Both the position numbers and the translations under genes were made by a program. Shown here piece after piece: positions 1 to 10,216 of a stretch of 64,000 nt of DNA. Numbering within the stretch: position 1 is the stretch's first letter; every line of letters begins with the position of its first letter. The DNA is from CAVTYH01 sp963773875 (lineage in GTDB: Bacteria > Planctomycetota > Planctomycetia > Pirellulales > JADZDJ01): the NCBI GenBank assembly GCA_963773875.1, contig CAVZCV010000018.1:62001-126000 (forward strand). The letters are read 5' to 3'. A model generated the notes under the pieces. The model saw nothing but the letters and a program-made list of their open reading frames with translations. It made no database searches and was not told the DNA's origin.

Positions 1-373
1 GCAACGGTCATTTCGCATCTGGAAGGCAATTTGACCGGCTGTGTTTACTCCGCAACCGGCGGCGAAGACGATGCGCTCTACAACCAAATTGTGCCGGAGT
101 TGCGAGCCAATGTGGGACGATTGCTCAACGACAAAATGCCAACGGGCGTGGCCGTGTCGTCGGCCATGAACCATGGTGGGCCGTATCCATCGACCGGGCA
201 TCCGGGCTTTACCGCCGTGGGAATTCCGGCGGCATTGCGACGATTCGCCGTGTTGCAATGTTTCGACAACGTGCGTCCGCATCGCCTGCCGGCAGTTTTG
301 CGGGATAAGAACTCCGACCGGCAAAACGTGGCGGCTGATCGACGGGGCCTGGTCTACCTCTGACGTTGGCTAA
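1..373 (+). CDS. NADP-type aldehyde dehydrogenase, C-terminal part (alpha-ketoglutaric semialdehyde dehydrogenase-like), frameshifted near the end
   Basis: The gene starts left of the window and reads in from base 1. The visible part matches the C-terminal third of NADP-dependent aldehyde dehydrogenases that oxidise alpha-ketoglutaric semialdehyde in pentose and hexuronate breakdown: a GNLTGCVY stretch, then MPTGVAVSSAMNHGGPYPST and FDNVRPHRLP. After LRDKN (about base 312) the family-like ending PTGKTWRLIDGAWSTSDVG continues one frame later, so one extra base (probably T313) is present. Without the correction the frame stops at 363; with it, at 373. The product would suit the neighbouring pectin and xylan genes. 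The assignment is firm; whether the frameshift is real is uncertain. Confidence 0.8.
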
Positions 374-515
374 CCGATCGCTGCGTGGATGTGACGGTGT
401 GAGGCCGCGCGTGGGGGGAAGTTAAAAAAGTTGGCGAAAGTAGTTTTAATCGCGGCCGGTTGTATTTAATATCTAGTGCAATCCCTCGATCCTTTTCTCA
501 TCAGGATGCCATGCC

Positions 516-1862
516 ATGCGCGCACGAATGATTCGGCTCGCAGTTCCAGGTATTGTCGCGGCGCTGATTTTGAGTTTCGCGAGCCCGACGGCGATGATTC
601 GCGGCGCGGAGGAGAGCGCGAAACCGGTTGATGCAAGTTCGCGAACGTTTCACTTTCAATTTGGCGCTGGCGGACAGGCCGCGGGATATCGCCACGTCGA
701 GCCGTCGGCAATCTACAGCAAAGAGGCTGGTTTCGGTTTCGAGCCGGGCGCGGCGGTGCAACTGATTGGCCGCGGCGGCGATGATCCGCTTCGCAGCGGG
801 TTTGTGACCAGCGACAAACCGTTTTATTTTTCCGTCGCCGTGCCGGAGGGAAATTACAAGGTAACCGCGACGCTCGGCGATCCGGAAGGGGAATCGACCA
901 CAACCATCAAGGCGGAGTTGCGGCGATTGATGCTCGAGCACGTGCACACCAAAAATGAAGAATTCGCCGTGCGCAGTTTTATCGTCAACGTGCGCACGCC
1001 GAAGATTGAAGGCGATGGTTCCGTGCGGCTCAAAGATCGCGAGAAGACCGCCGAGTTCTGGGACTGGGATGAAAAACTGACGCTCGAATTCAACGACAAG
1101 CAGCCGTGCTTGTGCGCGCTCGATATTGAGCCGGCCGACCGCGTGCCGACGGTTTACATTCTGGGCGACTCCACTGTGTGCGATCAGCCCGCGGAGCCGT
1201 GGAATAGCTGGGGTCAAATGTTGCCCCGGTTTTTCAAACCGCTCGTGGCGGTGGCCAATCATGCGGAGTCGGGCGAATCGCTGCGAAGTTCACTGGGCGC
1301 TCATCGGCTCGACAAAGTGCTCAGCATCATGAAGCCCGGCGATTACCTGTTCATTCAGTTCGGCCACAACGACATGAAAGAAAAAGGTGAAGGCGTGGGC
1401 GCATTCACCACCTACAAAGCCGATTTGAAACGCTTCGTGGCTGGTGCACGCAAACGCGGCGGCATTCCGGTGCTGGTGACGTCGATGAACCGAAAAACGC
1501 TTGATGCCGTCACGGGCCAGGTAGCGAATTCCCTGGGCGATTACCCCGAGGCCGTGCGACGAGTGGCGAGGGAAGAAGATGTGGCACTCATTGATTTGCA
1601 CGTCATGAGCAAAGAGTTTTACGAAGCGCTGGGTCGGGAGCGAATCGGCACGGCGTTTCAGGACGGAACCCACCACAATAACTATGGCAGTTACGAACTG
1701 GCGAAGTGCGTAGTCGAAGGAATCAAGCGGGCCGATTTAGATCTTGCCAAATCGCTTGTCGACGATGTGCCTGCGTTCAAACCGAGCCAGCCCGACGCAT
1801 TCGCCGAGTTTTACATGCCGCCGAGTCCGAGCCGATCGGAACGCAAACCTGAAGGAAATTGA
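516..1862 (+). CDS. Secreted SGNH-hydrolase, rhamnogalacturonan acetylesterase-like (CE12)
   Basis: A 448-residue exported esterase that probably removes acetyl groups from rhamnogalacturonan. An N-terminal signal region (about 1-30) is followed by a beta-rich domain (about 45-205) of the kind placed before CE12 catalytic domains. The SGNH block I is ILGDSTVCD with nucleophile S219, block III is FGHNDMK with N285, and block V is FQDGTHHNNYG with D383 and H386. A second CE12-type gene follows two bases after the stop, and a GH51 gene follows that, so the three form one operon. The ATG at 516 was chosen; ATG 528 is possible. CE12 membership is inferred from motifs and neighbours. Confidence 0.8.
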   Translation: MRARMIRLAVPGIVAALILSFASPTAMIRGAEESAKPVDASSRTFHFQFGAGGQAAGYRHVEPSAIYSKEAGFGFEPGAAVQLIGRGGDDPLRSGFVTSDKPFYFSVAVPEGNYKVTATLGDPEGESTTTIKAELRRLMLEHVHTKNEEFAVRSFIVNVRTPKIEGDGSVRLKDREKTAEFWDWDEKLTLEFNDKQPCLCALDIEPADRVPTVYILGDSTVCDQPAEPWNSWGQMLPRFFKPLVAVANHAESGESLRSSLGAHRLDKVLSIMKPGDYLFIQFGHNDMKEKGEGVGAFTTYKADLKRFVAGARKRGGIPVLVTSMNRKTLDAVTGQVANSLGDYPEAVRRVAREEDVALIDLHVMSKEFYEALGRERIGTAFQDGTHHNNYGSYELAKCVVEGIKRADLDLAKSLVDDVPAFKPSQPDAFAEFYMPPSPSRSERKPEGN

Positions 1863-1863
1863 G

Positions 1864-2721
1864 ATGCACTGCAGCCGATTGATTTTCGTCGCACTATTGT
1901 GTGCGACGTTGTGCACATCCATTTCGCAGATGTTGGCTGCCGCGGACAACGAAGCAGGGTCTGCGTCCGATGCAACATCGCTCCAGAAATCGCCGGATCG
2001 CAAGCCGACCTTGTTTCTCGTCGGCGATTCGACGGTAAAGAACGGCACGCGCGGTCAAGTGGGATGGGGAGAACGCTTCGCCGCACTGTTTGATCCGGAA
2101 AAAATCAAAGTCGAAAATCGCGCCATCGGCGGCCGAAGCAGTCGCACTTTCATCAACGAAGGGCGTTGGGACAAAGTGCTCGAAGCCGCGCAGCCGGGTG
2201 ATTTCGTGATCGTTCAAATGGGCCACAATGATGGCGGCCCACTTGATGATGCGGCTCGCGCCCGAGGATCGCTGCGCGGCACAGGCGAAGAAACGAAGGA
2301 AATTGACAACCCCATTACGAAAAAGCACGAAGTTGTGCACACATACGGTTGGTATTTGCGCAAATACATTGCCGACGCGCGGGCCAAAGGCTTGACGCCC
2401 ATCATTTGTTCGCCGATTCCGCATTGTCCGCAAAAGCCCGTTGACGCCGGGGCGGTGGAGAAAAGCAATTACGTGCTGTGGTCGGAAGAAGTGGCTGCGG
2501 CGGAAAAATCGCTGTTTGTGCCGCTGAACAAGATTATCATGAGCCATTACGTGGGCCTGGAGCCCGCCGATATTAAGGCCAAGTATTTCACGCCTGCCGA
2601 CAACACGCACACAAGCCCTGAAGGCGCGGAGTTGAACGCCGCATGCGTGGTGGAAGGCCTCCGAGAGCTGAAAGATTGTCCGTTGGCGAGTTATCTTAAA
2701 CCGAAATCAGAAACACCATGA
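1864..2721 (+). CDS. Secreted rhamnogalacturonan acetylesterase-like SGNH hydrolase (CE12)
   Basis: A 285-residue exported esterase, the second of a tandem pair. It has a hydrophobic signal peptide ending near ISQMLAAA, block I FLVGDSTVKNGT, the block with Gly RAIGGRSSRTF, block III MGHNDGG and block V DNTHTSPEGA. Those are the four SGNH blocks in CE12 order, with no extra N-terminal domain, unlike the gene upstream. The ATG at 1864 follows GAAGGA; the frame stays open further upstream but that part overlaps the previous gene. Its stop overlaps the next start as ATGA. Likely works with the upstream esterase and the arabinofuranosidase on pectin side chains. Confidence 0.85.
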   Translation: MHCSRLIFVALLCATLCTSISQMLAAADNEAGSASDATSLQKSPDRKPTLFLVGDSTVKNGTRGQVGWGERFAALFDPEKIKVENRAIGGRSSRTFINEGRWDKVLEAAQPGDFVIVQMGHNDGGPLDDAARARGSLRGTGEETKEIDNPITKKHEVVHTYGWYLRKYIADARAKGLTPIICSPIPHCPQKPVDAGAVEKSNYVLWSEEVAAAEKSLFVPLNKIIMSHYVGLEPADIKAKYFTPADNTHTSPEGAELNAACVVEGLRELKDCPLASYLKPKSETP

Positions 2722-4361
2722 CGTACATCATCGATCGGCGAAAGTTTCTTACACGGCTTGGATCGACCGGCGCGGCGCTAGCCGGCACTTCGTTGCTAGC
2801 CCAGATCGGTTATGCACAATCGACGGGCCCGGCGAAAACGGTGATCGATCAAGCGCGAGTTAAGTCGGATTTGGATCGCCGCCTGCTGGGCTCGTTTCTC
2901 GAACACCTGGGCCGCGCGGTTTATACCGGCGTGTACGAGCCCGATTCAAAGCTTGCGGATGAACACGGATTTCGCAAAGACGTGGCAGCGGAAGTGAAAG
3001 AGCTGGGCGTGACGATTATGCGTTACCCCGGCGGCAATTTCGTCTCCGGCTACAACTGGATGGATGGCGTGGGGCCGAAAGATAAACGGCCGACGGTGCT
3101 GGAGCGCGCGTGGAATCAGAAGGAGACCAATCAGTTCGGCACGAACGATTTCATCGATTGGTGCAAACTGGTGGGCACCGAGCCGCTGTTGGGGTTCAAC
3201 TTGGGCACCGGCACCGTGGAGCAGGCGGTCAATTATGTTGAGTATTGCAACTTCGACAAAGGCAGCAAGTGGAGCGAACTGCGGCGCGAACACGGCTACG
3301 ACAAGCCGCACAACGTGCGCTACTGGTGCATGGGCAACGAGATGGATGGGCCATGGCAAATGGGTCATATGCCGGCCCGCGAATATGGCCGCAAGGCCCG
3401 CGATGCCGCGCGGCAAATTCGCGTTATCGACCGCGATACAAAACTGATTGCCTGCGGATCGAGCAATACCATTTTGCCGACGTATCTTACGTGGGATCGC
3501 GAAGTGCTCGAAGAGTGTTACGATTCGGTCGACGGCATTTCACTGCACAATTACTACGGCAACACGCCGGAATTAACCGGCAATAGCACGGCGCGCTATC
3601 TGGCGATGAACCTCGACATGGAGCGGCAGATTCACGAAATTGCCGCGGTGTGTGATTACGTGCAAGGCACATTGCGCTCCCCAAAACGCCTCTGGCTTTC
3701 ATTCGACGAATGGAACGTTTGGTATCGGGCCCGCAGCGGCGATGCTTTGAATGGCCAGCGAAAGCTTGCCGCACATCTGCTCGAAGAACCATATAACCTG
3801 GAAGACGCTTTGCTCGTAGGCGGCTTTATCAACACGCTGTTGCGCAACTCCGATCGGGTGCGTGTGGCGTGCCTCGCACAAATCGTGAACGTGATTGCCC
3901 CGCTGATGACAAATGCCGACACCGTGCTGCGGCAAACCATTTACTATCCGTATGCCTGGGCTTTGAAATACGCCAACGGGCGTGTGCTGGATTTGCAGGT
4001 CGAATCGGAAATGTACCCGATTAAAGCTACCGGATTACGGGCCGACTTTGCACGCGATGAGAAAGTTCCCTATCTGGACGTGGTGGTGACGGTCGATGGC
4101 AAGAACAATCGGGCGGCCGTCTTCATGCTCAACCGCGATTTAGATTCGCCGCGCGAGCTGGTGCTCGATTGGCACGACCCGACGCCAACGAAAGTTCTGG
4201 CCTGCGAAACAATCAACGGCAAAGACTTGAAAGCGAAGAACACATTTGCCGAGCCGAAGAAAGTTCTTCCGCAGCCATTCGACGCGCCGAAAGCCGGTTC
4301 GAAGATGACGTTCAAACTGCCACCGGCTTCCTACAGCGTGGCCCAACTGGCGCTATCGTAA
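2718..4361 (+). CDS. Alpha-L-arabinofuranosidase, GH51, with twin-arginine-type leader
   Basis: A 547-residue glycosidase that releases terminal arabinofuranose from arabinan or arabinoxylan. The start has a Tat-like RRKFLTRLGSTGAALAG leader, so it is probably exported folded. The (beta/alpha)8 barrel shows GSFLEHLGRAVYTG, MRYPGGNFVSGY, the acid/base GNEMDG (E208) and the nucleophile in FDEWNVWY (E331), all diagnostic of GH51. A C-terminal beta domain follows from about residue 440. Length is normal for the family. It overlaps the preceding esterase by four bases, so the two are translationally coupled. Confidence 0.93.
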   Translation: MTYIIDRRKFLTRLGSTGAALAGTSLLAQIGYAQSTGPAKTVIDQARVKSDLDRRLLGSFLEHLGRAVYTGVYEPDSKLADEHGFRKDVAAEVKELGVTIMRYPGGNFVSGYNWMDGVGPKDKRPTVLERAWNQKETNQFGTNDFIDWCKLVGTEPLLGFNLGTGTVEQAVNYVEYCNFDKGSKWSELRREHGYDKPHNVRYWCMGNEMDGPWQMGHMPAREYGRKARDAARQIRVIDRDTKLIACGSSNTILPTYLTWDREVLEECYDSVDGISLHNYYGNTPELTGNSTARYLAMNLDMERQIHEIAAVCDYVQGTLRSPKRLWLSFDEWNVWYRARSGDALNGQRKLAAHLLEEPYNLEDALLVGGFINTLLRNSDRVRVACLAQIVNVIAPLMTNADTVLRQTIYYPYAWALKYANGRVLDLQVESEMYPIKATGLRADFARDEKVPYLDVVVTVDGKNNRAAVFMLNRDLDSPRELVLDWHDPTPTKVLACETINGKDLKAKNTFAEPKKVLPQPFDAPKAGSKMTFKLPPASYSVAQLALS

Positions 4362-4372
4362 TTTGATCGGTC

Positions 4373-4711
4373 TTAAGAGAAACGGCTGAGCAGCACGAGC
4401 GATGCGATCGCCATCACCAGGCCGGCTATTTCGTAATTGTTGAGCGATTCGCGAAACATTACGACGCCGATGGCCGTGAGCAGCACGATCATGGAGACCG
4501 AATAGGCGACGCCGATCGTGGCCAGCTTGAGGTGCTTCATCACGAACACCCAGCCAAAGGCCGTGGAAGCGTAGACGGCAAAGCCGATGTAAAACCAGGG
4601 CGAGCGGAGCGAGCGTTCCTCGCCGCTGGCGAGTTTCAAAAAGTAATCGCCGACAACGCCCACGATGCTGAAGCCGAAGGTCACAAGAATGGCAAGTGCG
4701 GATTTATCCAT
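4373..4711 (-). CDS. Small four-helix membrane protein, EamA/SMR-like
   Basis: A 112-residue protein with four hydrophobic segments (about 5-27, 36-58, 62-82, 88-110). It resembles half of an EamA/DMT transporter or a small multidrug resistance protein: it has the short loops and the ending MAIASLVLLSRF typical of that superfamily. Such proteins act as dimers. The substrate is unknown. It runs against the GH51 gene and is not part of that operon. Confidence 0.65.
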   Translation of the reverse strand: MDKSALAILVTFGFSIVGVVGDYFLKLASGEERSLRSPWFYIGFAVYASTAFGWVFVMKHLKLATIGVAYSVSMIVLLTAIGVVMFRESLNNYEIAGLVMAIASLVLLSRFS

Positions 4712-4744
4712 CTGCGTGCGTGATTCGCAGGGTCGGGCGCGGTT

Positions 4745-5134
4745 TTACCGTCGTGCGCCTGCCGCGGCAGCCACCGGGAAGCGGTACACGCCTAAATCGG
4801 CATTGTTGTGCCGTACTTTGATGAACACCGTGCCGGGCGATTGAATGACGATGCCTTGCAAATTGATCGCCTGGCGATGACGCAGCGCGGGGCCAAAATC
4901 GATCGTCACTTGTTCGTTCATGATCAGATCGTCGTCGCGCAGAATTTGCAGCAGAATTGGCACTTGCTGTGGTTCATCCGCACCACGTTCCAGGATGACA
5001 ATCACCGAGAAATCTTGCAGCAGCACTGGAAAGCCGGTCGCTTGCATGCCGTCGATGATTTGGAAAATTGTCAGGGCGCCGGAATCGCGATCGATGGAAA
5101 CACCCCGGGCACACAGCACGGCATCGGCACGCAT
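4745..5134 (-). CDS. Conserved-looking hypothetical protein, soluble
   Basis: A 129-residue protein without signal peptide or membrane segment. It alternates beta-like stretches (ALTIFQIIDGMQATGFPVLL, FSVIVILERG, NLQGIVIQSPGTVFIKVRHN), which suggests a small beta-sandwich. I do not recognise a named family with confidence. It lies just upstream (in transcription direction) of the small membrane protein at 4373-4711 and could share its transcript. Confidence 0.55.
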   Translation of the reverse strand: MRADAVLCARGVSIDRDSGALTIFQIIDGMQATGFPVLLQDFSVIVILERGADEPQQVPILLQILRDDDLIMNEQVTIDFGPALRHRQAINLQGIVIQSPGTVFIKVRHNNADLGVYRFPVAAAAGARR

Positions 5135-5245
5135 CGTTTGTAATCCTGAATTTGTTGTTGATTATTGAAAAGCGATTAAGTTTAGCTTGAACTGCGGCAC
5201 AATCAAATCGAATGGTGGAAACCGCACTCAGCAGACAAGTCCAAC

Positions 5246-6145
5246 TTATTGGCTGCCCGCGCCTTTGACCATGGTCTTAATTGAATACAGCCCTTTGCTG
5301 GCGGTGATGAACAGCGTGCTCATATCGGGGCCGCCAAAACAAACGTTGGCGGTCCAGCTTTCTGGCACGTCAATGTGCTCGATTTGCTTGCCGCTGTTAT
5401 CGAAGACGGTTACGCCCTTGCCGGTGAGATAGACGTTCCCTTGGCTGTCGATCGTCATTCCGTCGGATCCCAACTTGCAAAAGAGCCGCTTGCCGGTCAG
5501 CGAGCCGTCGGGCTTAATCTCGTAGGCGAATGTCTCGTTCGCTTTAATGTCGGCGACGTAAAGCGTCTTGCCATCGGGCGTACCGATGATGCCATTGGGT
5601 TGCAGCAGGTCGTCAGTCACGCGCTTCAGCGACTTGCCGTTAGGCGAAAGAAAATAGGTCGCCTGCTGATCCTGTTCCATCGGGCCGCGCTGCCAGTAAT
5701 CGCGCTTGTAAAACGGATCAGTGAAATAAACCCCGCCATCGGGCCGCACCCAAACGTCGTTTGGGCCATCGAGCAGTTTGCCTTGAAAGTCTTTGACCAC
5801 GACGTTGTGCGTGCCGGCGCCAACGTCGATTACCCACAGCTCGTTCTTGCCATCGGCGCAGGCCCAGAGCCGGCCTTGTTTATCGAAGCACAGCCCGTTC
5901 GATCTGCCTGCGGGCTGCAGAAACGTGGATAACTTGCCATCCGTGCTCCACTTCATAATGCGATCGTTTGGCTGATCGGTGAAAAAGACATTGCCCTCCG
6001 CGTCGGAGGCAGGGCCTTCGGTGAACTTGAAATCGCCGGCAAGTTTTTCGAGCTTTGCGCCCGGCGCAATGACAGTCGATTCTTCGGCGAAAGTAATTGT
6101 GGCAACGCCGATGACTAACAACAAAGCGCAAACCGTAGTTTTCAT
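5246..6145 (-). CDS. Secreted SMP-30/gluconolactonase family protein
   Basis: A 299-residue protein with a signal peptide (MKTTVCALLLVIGVATITFA). The six-bladed propeller shows the metal-binding positions of SMP-30 lactonases: FTEGPASD (Glu), LDGPNDVWV (Asn), LQPNGI and GSDGMTID (Asp). The family hydrolyses sugar lactones such as gluconolactone, and many planctomycete members are extracytoplasmic. The ATG at 6145 gives a clean signal peptide; the longer open frame upstream does not look coding. Its closeness to hexuronate genes suits sugar-acid metabolism, but the substrate is inferred. Confidence 0.85.
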   Translation of the reverse strand: MKTTVCALLLVIGVATITFAEESTVIAPGAKLEKLAGDFKFTEGPASDAEGNVFFTDQPNDRIMKWSTDGKLSTFLQPAGRSNGLCFDKQGRLWACADGKNELWVIDVGAGTHNVVVKDFQGKLLDGPNDVWVRPDGGVYFTDPFYKRDYWQRGPMEQDQQATYFLSPNGKSLKRVTDDLLQPNGIIGTPDGKTLYVADIKANETFAYEIKPDGSLTGKRLFCKLGSDGMTIDSQGNVYLTGKGVTVFDNSGKQIEHIDVPESWTANVCFGGPDMSTLFITASKGLYSIKTMVKGAGSQ

Positions 6146-6265
6146 GGCGAATAACCCAAACAAACTAGTCAACAAGGGGAACTCTGCGTTGCGCGAAGCT
6201 CGCTCTGCGCCGTTGCGAGTCGGCCGTATCCGACTCGCTCCTTGCACCGAATTATGAACCGCAGT

Positions 6266-7684
6266 TTACAGATTCGCCAGCCGATCCGTCGAATCGCCGA
6301 AACGATCGACGCCCTGCGCACCCATGCGGTCGAGCATACTCAGGAACAGATTGCAGGCTGGCTTCGAATTGTGCTTCACATAGCGGCCCGGCGTAAGCGT
6401 TCCGCCGCCGCCGCCAGCGAGCACGATGGGCAAGTTCACATGCGTGTGCCGGTTGCCGTCGGCATTGCCGCAGCCGTAAACGATCATGGAATTGTCGAGC
6501 ATCGATTTGCCATCGATATCTTTCGTTTCGCGCATCTTTTCGAGGAACGATGCGAACTGCTCCATATACCAGCGATCGATTTGGCCGACCTTGTCGAGCT
6601 TTTCCACGTTGCCCATGTGGTGCGTTAAATCGTGGTGGCCCGAGGTAATTTCCAATTCCGGGAATGGTCGGTTGCTGCCGTCATGAGCCAAGAGCAGGGT
6701 TCCAATACGCGTGGAATCGGTCTGGAACGCCAGTGTGAGCATGCTGAACATCAGCGCGATGTGATCCTTGTAGTTTGGCGGAATTCCGGCCGGTGTATCG
6801 ACATCCGGATTCGCCGGATCGCCAAATTGTTTCTCGGCCAGTTGAATTCGCCGCTCCACATCGCGCACGCTGGTCAAGTAATCGTCGAGCTTCTCCCGAT
6901 CGCGCCCACCAAGTTCGCGCTGCAAGCTACGGGCATCGTCGAGCACAAAATCAAGTACCGATTGCTGCTGCTGCTGACGGAACTCGTAGTTCGCTTTGCG
7001 CTCGGCTGGCGAGCCTTGCCCGAATAGCCGCTCGAACACGAGCCGGGGGTTCGCTTCTGGCGCGACCGGCGTGGTGGGACTTCGCCAGGCCAAATTGAAT
7101 TGGTATGCACAGGAATAACCGGAATCGCAATTGCCGCTGCGTCGTACGGGCTCGCAAGATAGCTCCAGCGACGGGAAACGTGTGGAATTGCCAATCTTGT
7201 TGGCGGCCACCTGATCGACAGAAATGCCGGCGTGAATATCGGCCCCTGCCGTTTTGCGAACACGGACACCGGTAAGGAACGTGCCGTTGGCCCGTGCATG
7301 ATCGCCGGCGCCATCTGGGCCAGGCGTGGCGTTGACGTGATCCAGCCCACCTAGCACTTGCACGTGCTGCCGGACTTTCTCCAGTGGCTCCATCGTGCGA
7401 CCAAATTGGAAGTCGGCGCCTTCGCCTTTGGGCCACCAATTTTCTTGGTGCGCGCCGTTGGGGAAATATACAAACGCCATGCGAACCGGAGCTTTGGCGC
7501 CAACTGCGATTTGCGCCGCGGTTTCAGCCGGCGCGATCTCCGCTCCGCGCAATACGGATGGCATTAGTGATTCAAACATCGGCAGCGCTACGCACGCGCT
7601 AACCCCGCGCAGAAAGCGTCGGCGATTGAAACCTTGTTGATGACCCGTCGTCCGATCTGGCCGCGATGCAGAATTTTGATTCAT
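6266..7684 (-). CDS. DUF1552 protein with Tat-type leader
   Basis: A 472-residue planctomycete DUF1552 protein. The leader contains NRRRFLRGVSACVALPMFESL, a twin-arginine motif. The body carries the family signatures FVYFPNGAHQENWWP, LGGLDHVNATPGPDGAGDHARANGTFLTG, LELSCE and the C-terminal MIVYGCGNADGNRHTHVNLPIVLAGGG. The biochemical role of the family is not known. It follows the DUF1592 gene by 37 bases, an arrangement common in Planctomycetota, so the two proteins probably act together outside the cytoplasm. The ATG at 7684 has AAAGGA upstream. Confidence 0.9.
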   Translation of the reverse strand: MNQNSASRPDRTTGHQQGFNRRRFLRGVSACVALPMFESLMPSVLRGAEIAPAETAAQIAVGAKAPVRMAFVYFPNGAHQENWWPKGEGADFQFGRTMEPLEKVRQHVQVLGGLDHVNATPGPDGAGDHARANGTFLTGVRVRKTAGADIHAGISVDQVAANKIGNSTRFPSLELSCEPVRRSGNCDSGYSCAYQFNLAWRSPTTPVAPEANPRLVFERLFGQGSPAERKANYEFRQQQQQSVLDFVLDDARSLQRELGGRDREKLDDYLTSVRDVERRIQLAEKQFGDPANPDVDTPAGIPPNYKDHIALMFSMLTLAFQTDSTRIGTLLLAHDGSNRPFPELEITSGHHDLTHHMGNVEKLDKVGQIDRWYMEQFASFLEKMRETKDIDGKSMLDNSMIVYGCGNADGNRHTHVNLPIVLAGGGGGTLTPGRYVKHNSKPACNLFLSMLDRMGAQGVDRFGDSTDRLANL

Positions 7685-7721
7685 GTTTTTTCCTTTGCAT
7701 CCCCCAGGCGAGACTTCCATT

Positions 7722-10216
7722 CTACGGCTTTTTGCTGCCGTCGTCACTCACGCTTTCCGCCCTCCGACGCTGAAATTCCGGCGACTCGATAATGCCACCG
7801 ATCAAGGCCGACATTTTGCCGTCTTCCCGCTCCAAGCGTTCGACAATCCGGTCCACCGCCTCCTGGTCGTCATAAGTTAAACCCCGTCCGAGGGCGTAAG
7901 TTAGCAGTTTTTCAGTCAAACAACGGTAAAAATCGAGCCGATGCTCGCCGGCAAGAATCTGCTTCAGCTGTTGGGGACTTCCGAACGATTCCCCTGTAAT
8001 CAACTCCCCAGCACTATCAATCGGCTGTCCTTTCTCCTTTTCGCGCCACATTCCCAAAGCGTTAAAGTTGTCAAACCCCAGCCCGACGGGATCCATTCTC
8101 GAATGGCAGCTGCTACAGAGCGCTTTGCCGCGGTGAACTTCCAGCAGTTCCCGCAACGTCGGATCCTTATCTTTGAAATCTTTGGCAGAGTCTTCCAAAG
8201 CCGGAACATTTGCCGGTGGCGGCGGCGGTGCGGTGCCCAGAATATTGTCGAGCACAAACAGCCCACGTTTGACCGCGGAAGTGCGGTCGGGATTCGAAGT
8301 CACTACCAGCACTGCTCCCATCGTTAGCACGCCGCCGCGCGGGCTGTCTTTGGCCAAATCGACCCGCCGCATCTGGGGTCCACGAACATCGGGAATGCCA
8401 TAATGGCTGGCGAGGCGCTCATTGAGGAACGTGTAATCAGCATCGATCAGCTCGCTCACGCTGCGGTCTTTTTGCAAGATGTAGCCGAACATCATTTCGG
8501 CTTCCTGCTGCATGGCACGGCGCAATTCGCCGTCGAGCGTCACCTTGCTCTGCTGGCGAAACCGCAATGCCCGGAATGCAGCACGGCGGGCGAAATCGTC
8601 TTTCGCATTTCGCGCTTGCTCCAGCAGTTTTGTCAGTTCCGCGTCTTCGCGCGCCATCACGGCTTGTTCGTTGATGGCGATGCCGTCGATATCGCGGACT
8701 TGCAACCATTGGCCGACAAAATTTTGCACCAGCGCGTCGCTGCGCGAACTGGCAATCATCCGTTTAATTTGGGCTGCAAGATTTATTCGCAGCTCGCCTT
8801 TGTCGGCCAATTGAATGAGCTCGTCGTCCGGCATCGTGGACCACAAGAAGTACGACAGCCGGGAAGCCAGTGAATATTCATCGAGTAGCGGGTGCTTGGC
8901 CGATGCCTGATTTGCATCCTCTCCGGATTGCACTGGCTCTGCTTGCTCGATCCGGAATAAAAACCGTGGAGAGGCCAGCACGGCAATCATCGCGCGACGA
9001 ATTCCGTCCTCGAATCTTTTACCCGGATGCTCGTATTCGGTGACGGCCAGTTCCAACAGGCGATCGACCATTGCGTTGTCCACCGGCCGGCGAAACGCGC
9101 GCTTGGCAAAGCTGGCCAAGATTTCGCGGGCATAAGCCTGCCGCTCTGCCGCATCTTCCGGCGGCGTCGGCTTTGGGAAAAATCGGTCGTAATTTTTCGT
9201 GGGCACCCGAAACGCTTCTTCCATCGGTCCGATAAGTTTGACCGACCCGATTTCAAAGTCGAGCGCATTGACCTTCTCTTTCTCTGGCACGAGCGGCTCG
9301 ATGCCCAGAGAAAAGCTGTGCTTGCCGGCGCCCAATTCCACGTCGAATTCGCGCGTGTATTTTTTATTGTCGGCCCAGCCAAATTCTTCGCCGGTCAATT
9401 CCTCATCATCCACATTGAACGTCAGCCGAATGCGACCGGGATCGAAGTTGAACTGGCCGTGCACCACGACTTCCAGCACGACTTTGTAGTGCCCCGTGTG
9501 CCGTGTGTTAAAAGGCTGCGACACTTCCCCCTCTTGATAGAACGAGATTTTCGGGCTGCCTTTTTTGCCTTCAACGGCTTTGAAATCCGTGCCCGCATAA
9601 ATGCGTTCGGCGATCGTTTTCGCTTCGACCGGCACGGCCGCCGCCACGATGGTTTCGGCAGCCTTCAGATATTTTTCCAGAAGCAGCGGCGAAACCGTTA
9701 GCACGTCGCCGATGTTGTCGAATCCGTAGCCCGTATCGTCGACTGGAAACTCTTCGCTGGTTTTGTAGTCGTACACCATCAGGTCCCGAATCGTGTTGCG
9801 ATATTCCACGCGATTCAATCGCCTGAGCGTCACGCGACCGGGATCTGGATCTTTCGGGTCGATGCCGAGGCCGACGTACTTGATCCAGCGCGCAAGAGTT
9901 GCTGTTCTTCATCGCTGGGCTTCGGATGTCCCTTGGGCGGCATAATGCCAGCGCGAACATTCTTGAGCGCTTTGAACCATAGATCGCGATTGTTTAGCAG
10001 CTGCTCGTCGGTCTTCAGTTCGTCGAATGCCACGTCGGCTTTCTTTTCGCCGAGCCCATGACACTCGTAGCAATACTGGACCAGGATCGGCTCGATCTGC
10101 TGATGGAACTCTGGCGGCGGTTCCGACGCGCCGGCAACTGCGGCGTGATTCGCGACACATATCGCGCCGAGAAAGAAACCTGCCAGCGCCGCAAATAAAG
10201 TAGCGCGATCGATCAT
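7722..10216 (-). CDS. Planctomycete cytochrome-c / DUF1587-DUF1595-DUF1592-DUF1588-DUF1585 protein, frameshifted
   Basis: One gene split by a missing base. Part one (10216 to about 9894) has a signal segment and a cytochrome-c-like heme site CYECH followed by GIMPPKGHPKPSDEEQQLL. Part two (about 9893-7722) continues ARWIKYVGLGIDPKDPDPG, then RLNRVEYRNTIRDLM (DUF1587), a carbohydrate-binding-like region, FAKRAFRRPVDNAMVDRLL (DUF1595), SRLSYFLWSTMPDDELI (DUF1592), NPDRTSAVKRGLFVLDNIL with CSSCHSRMDPVGLGFDN (DUF1588) and the DUF1585 tail. Adding one G at the GCGCGC at 9888-9893 restores one protein. Domain order is as usual for the family; the enzymatic role is unknown. Partner of the DUF1552 gene downstream. 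Confidence 0.88.
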
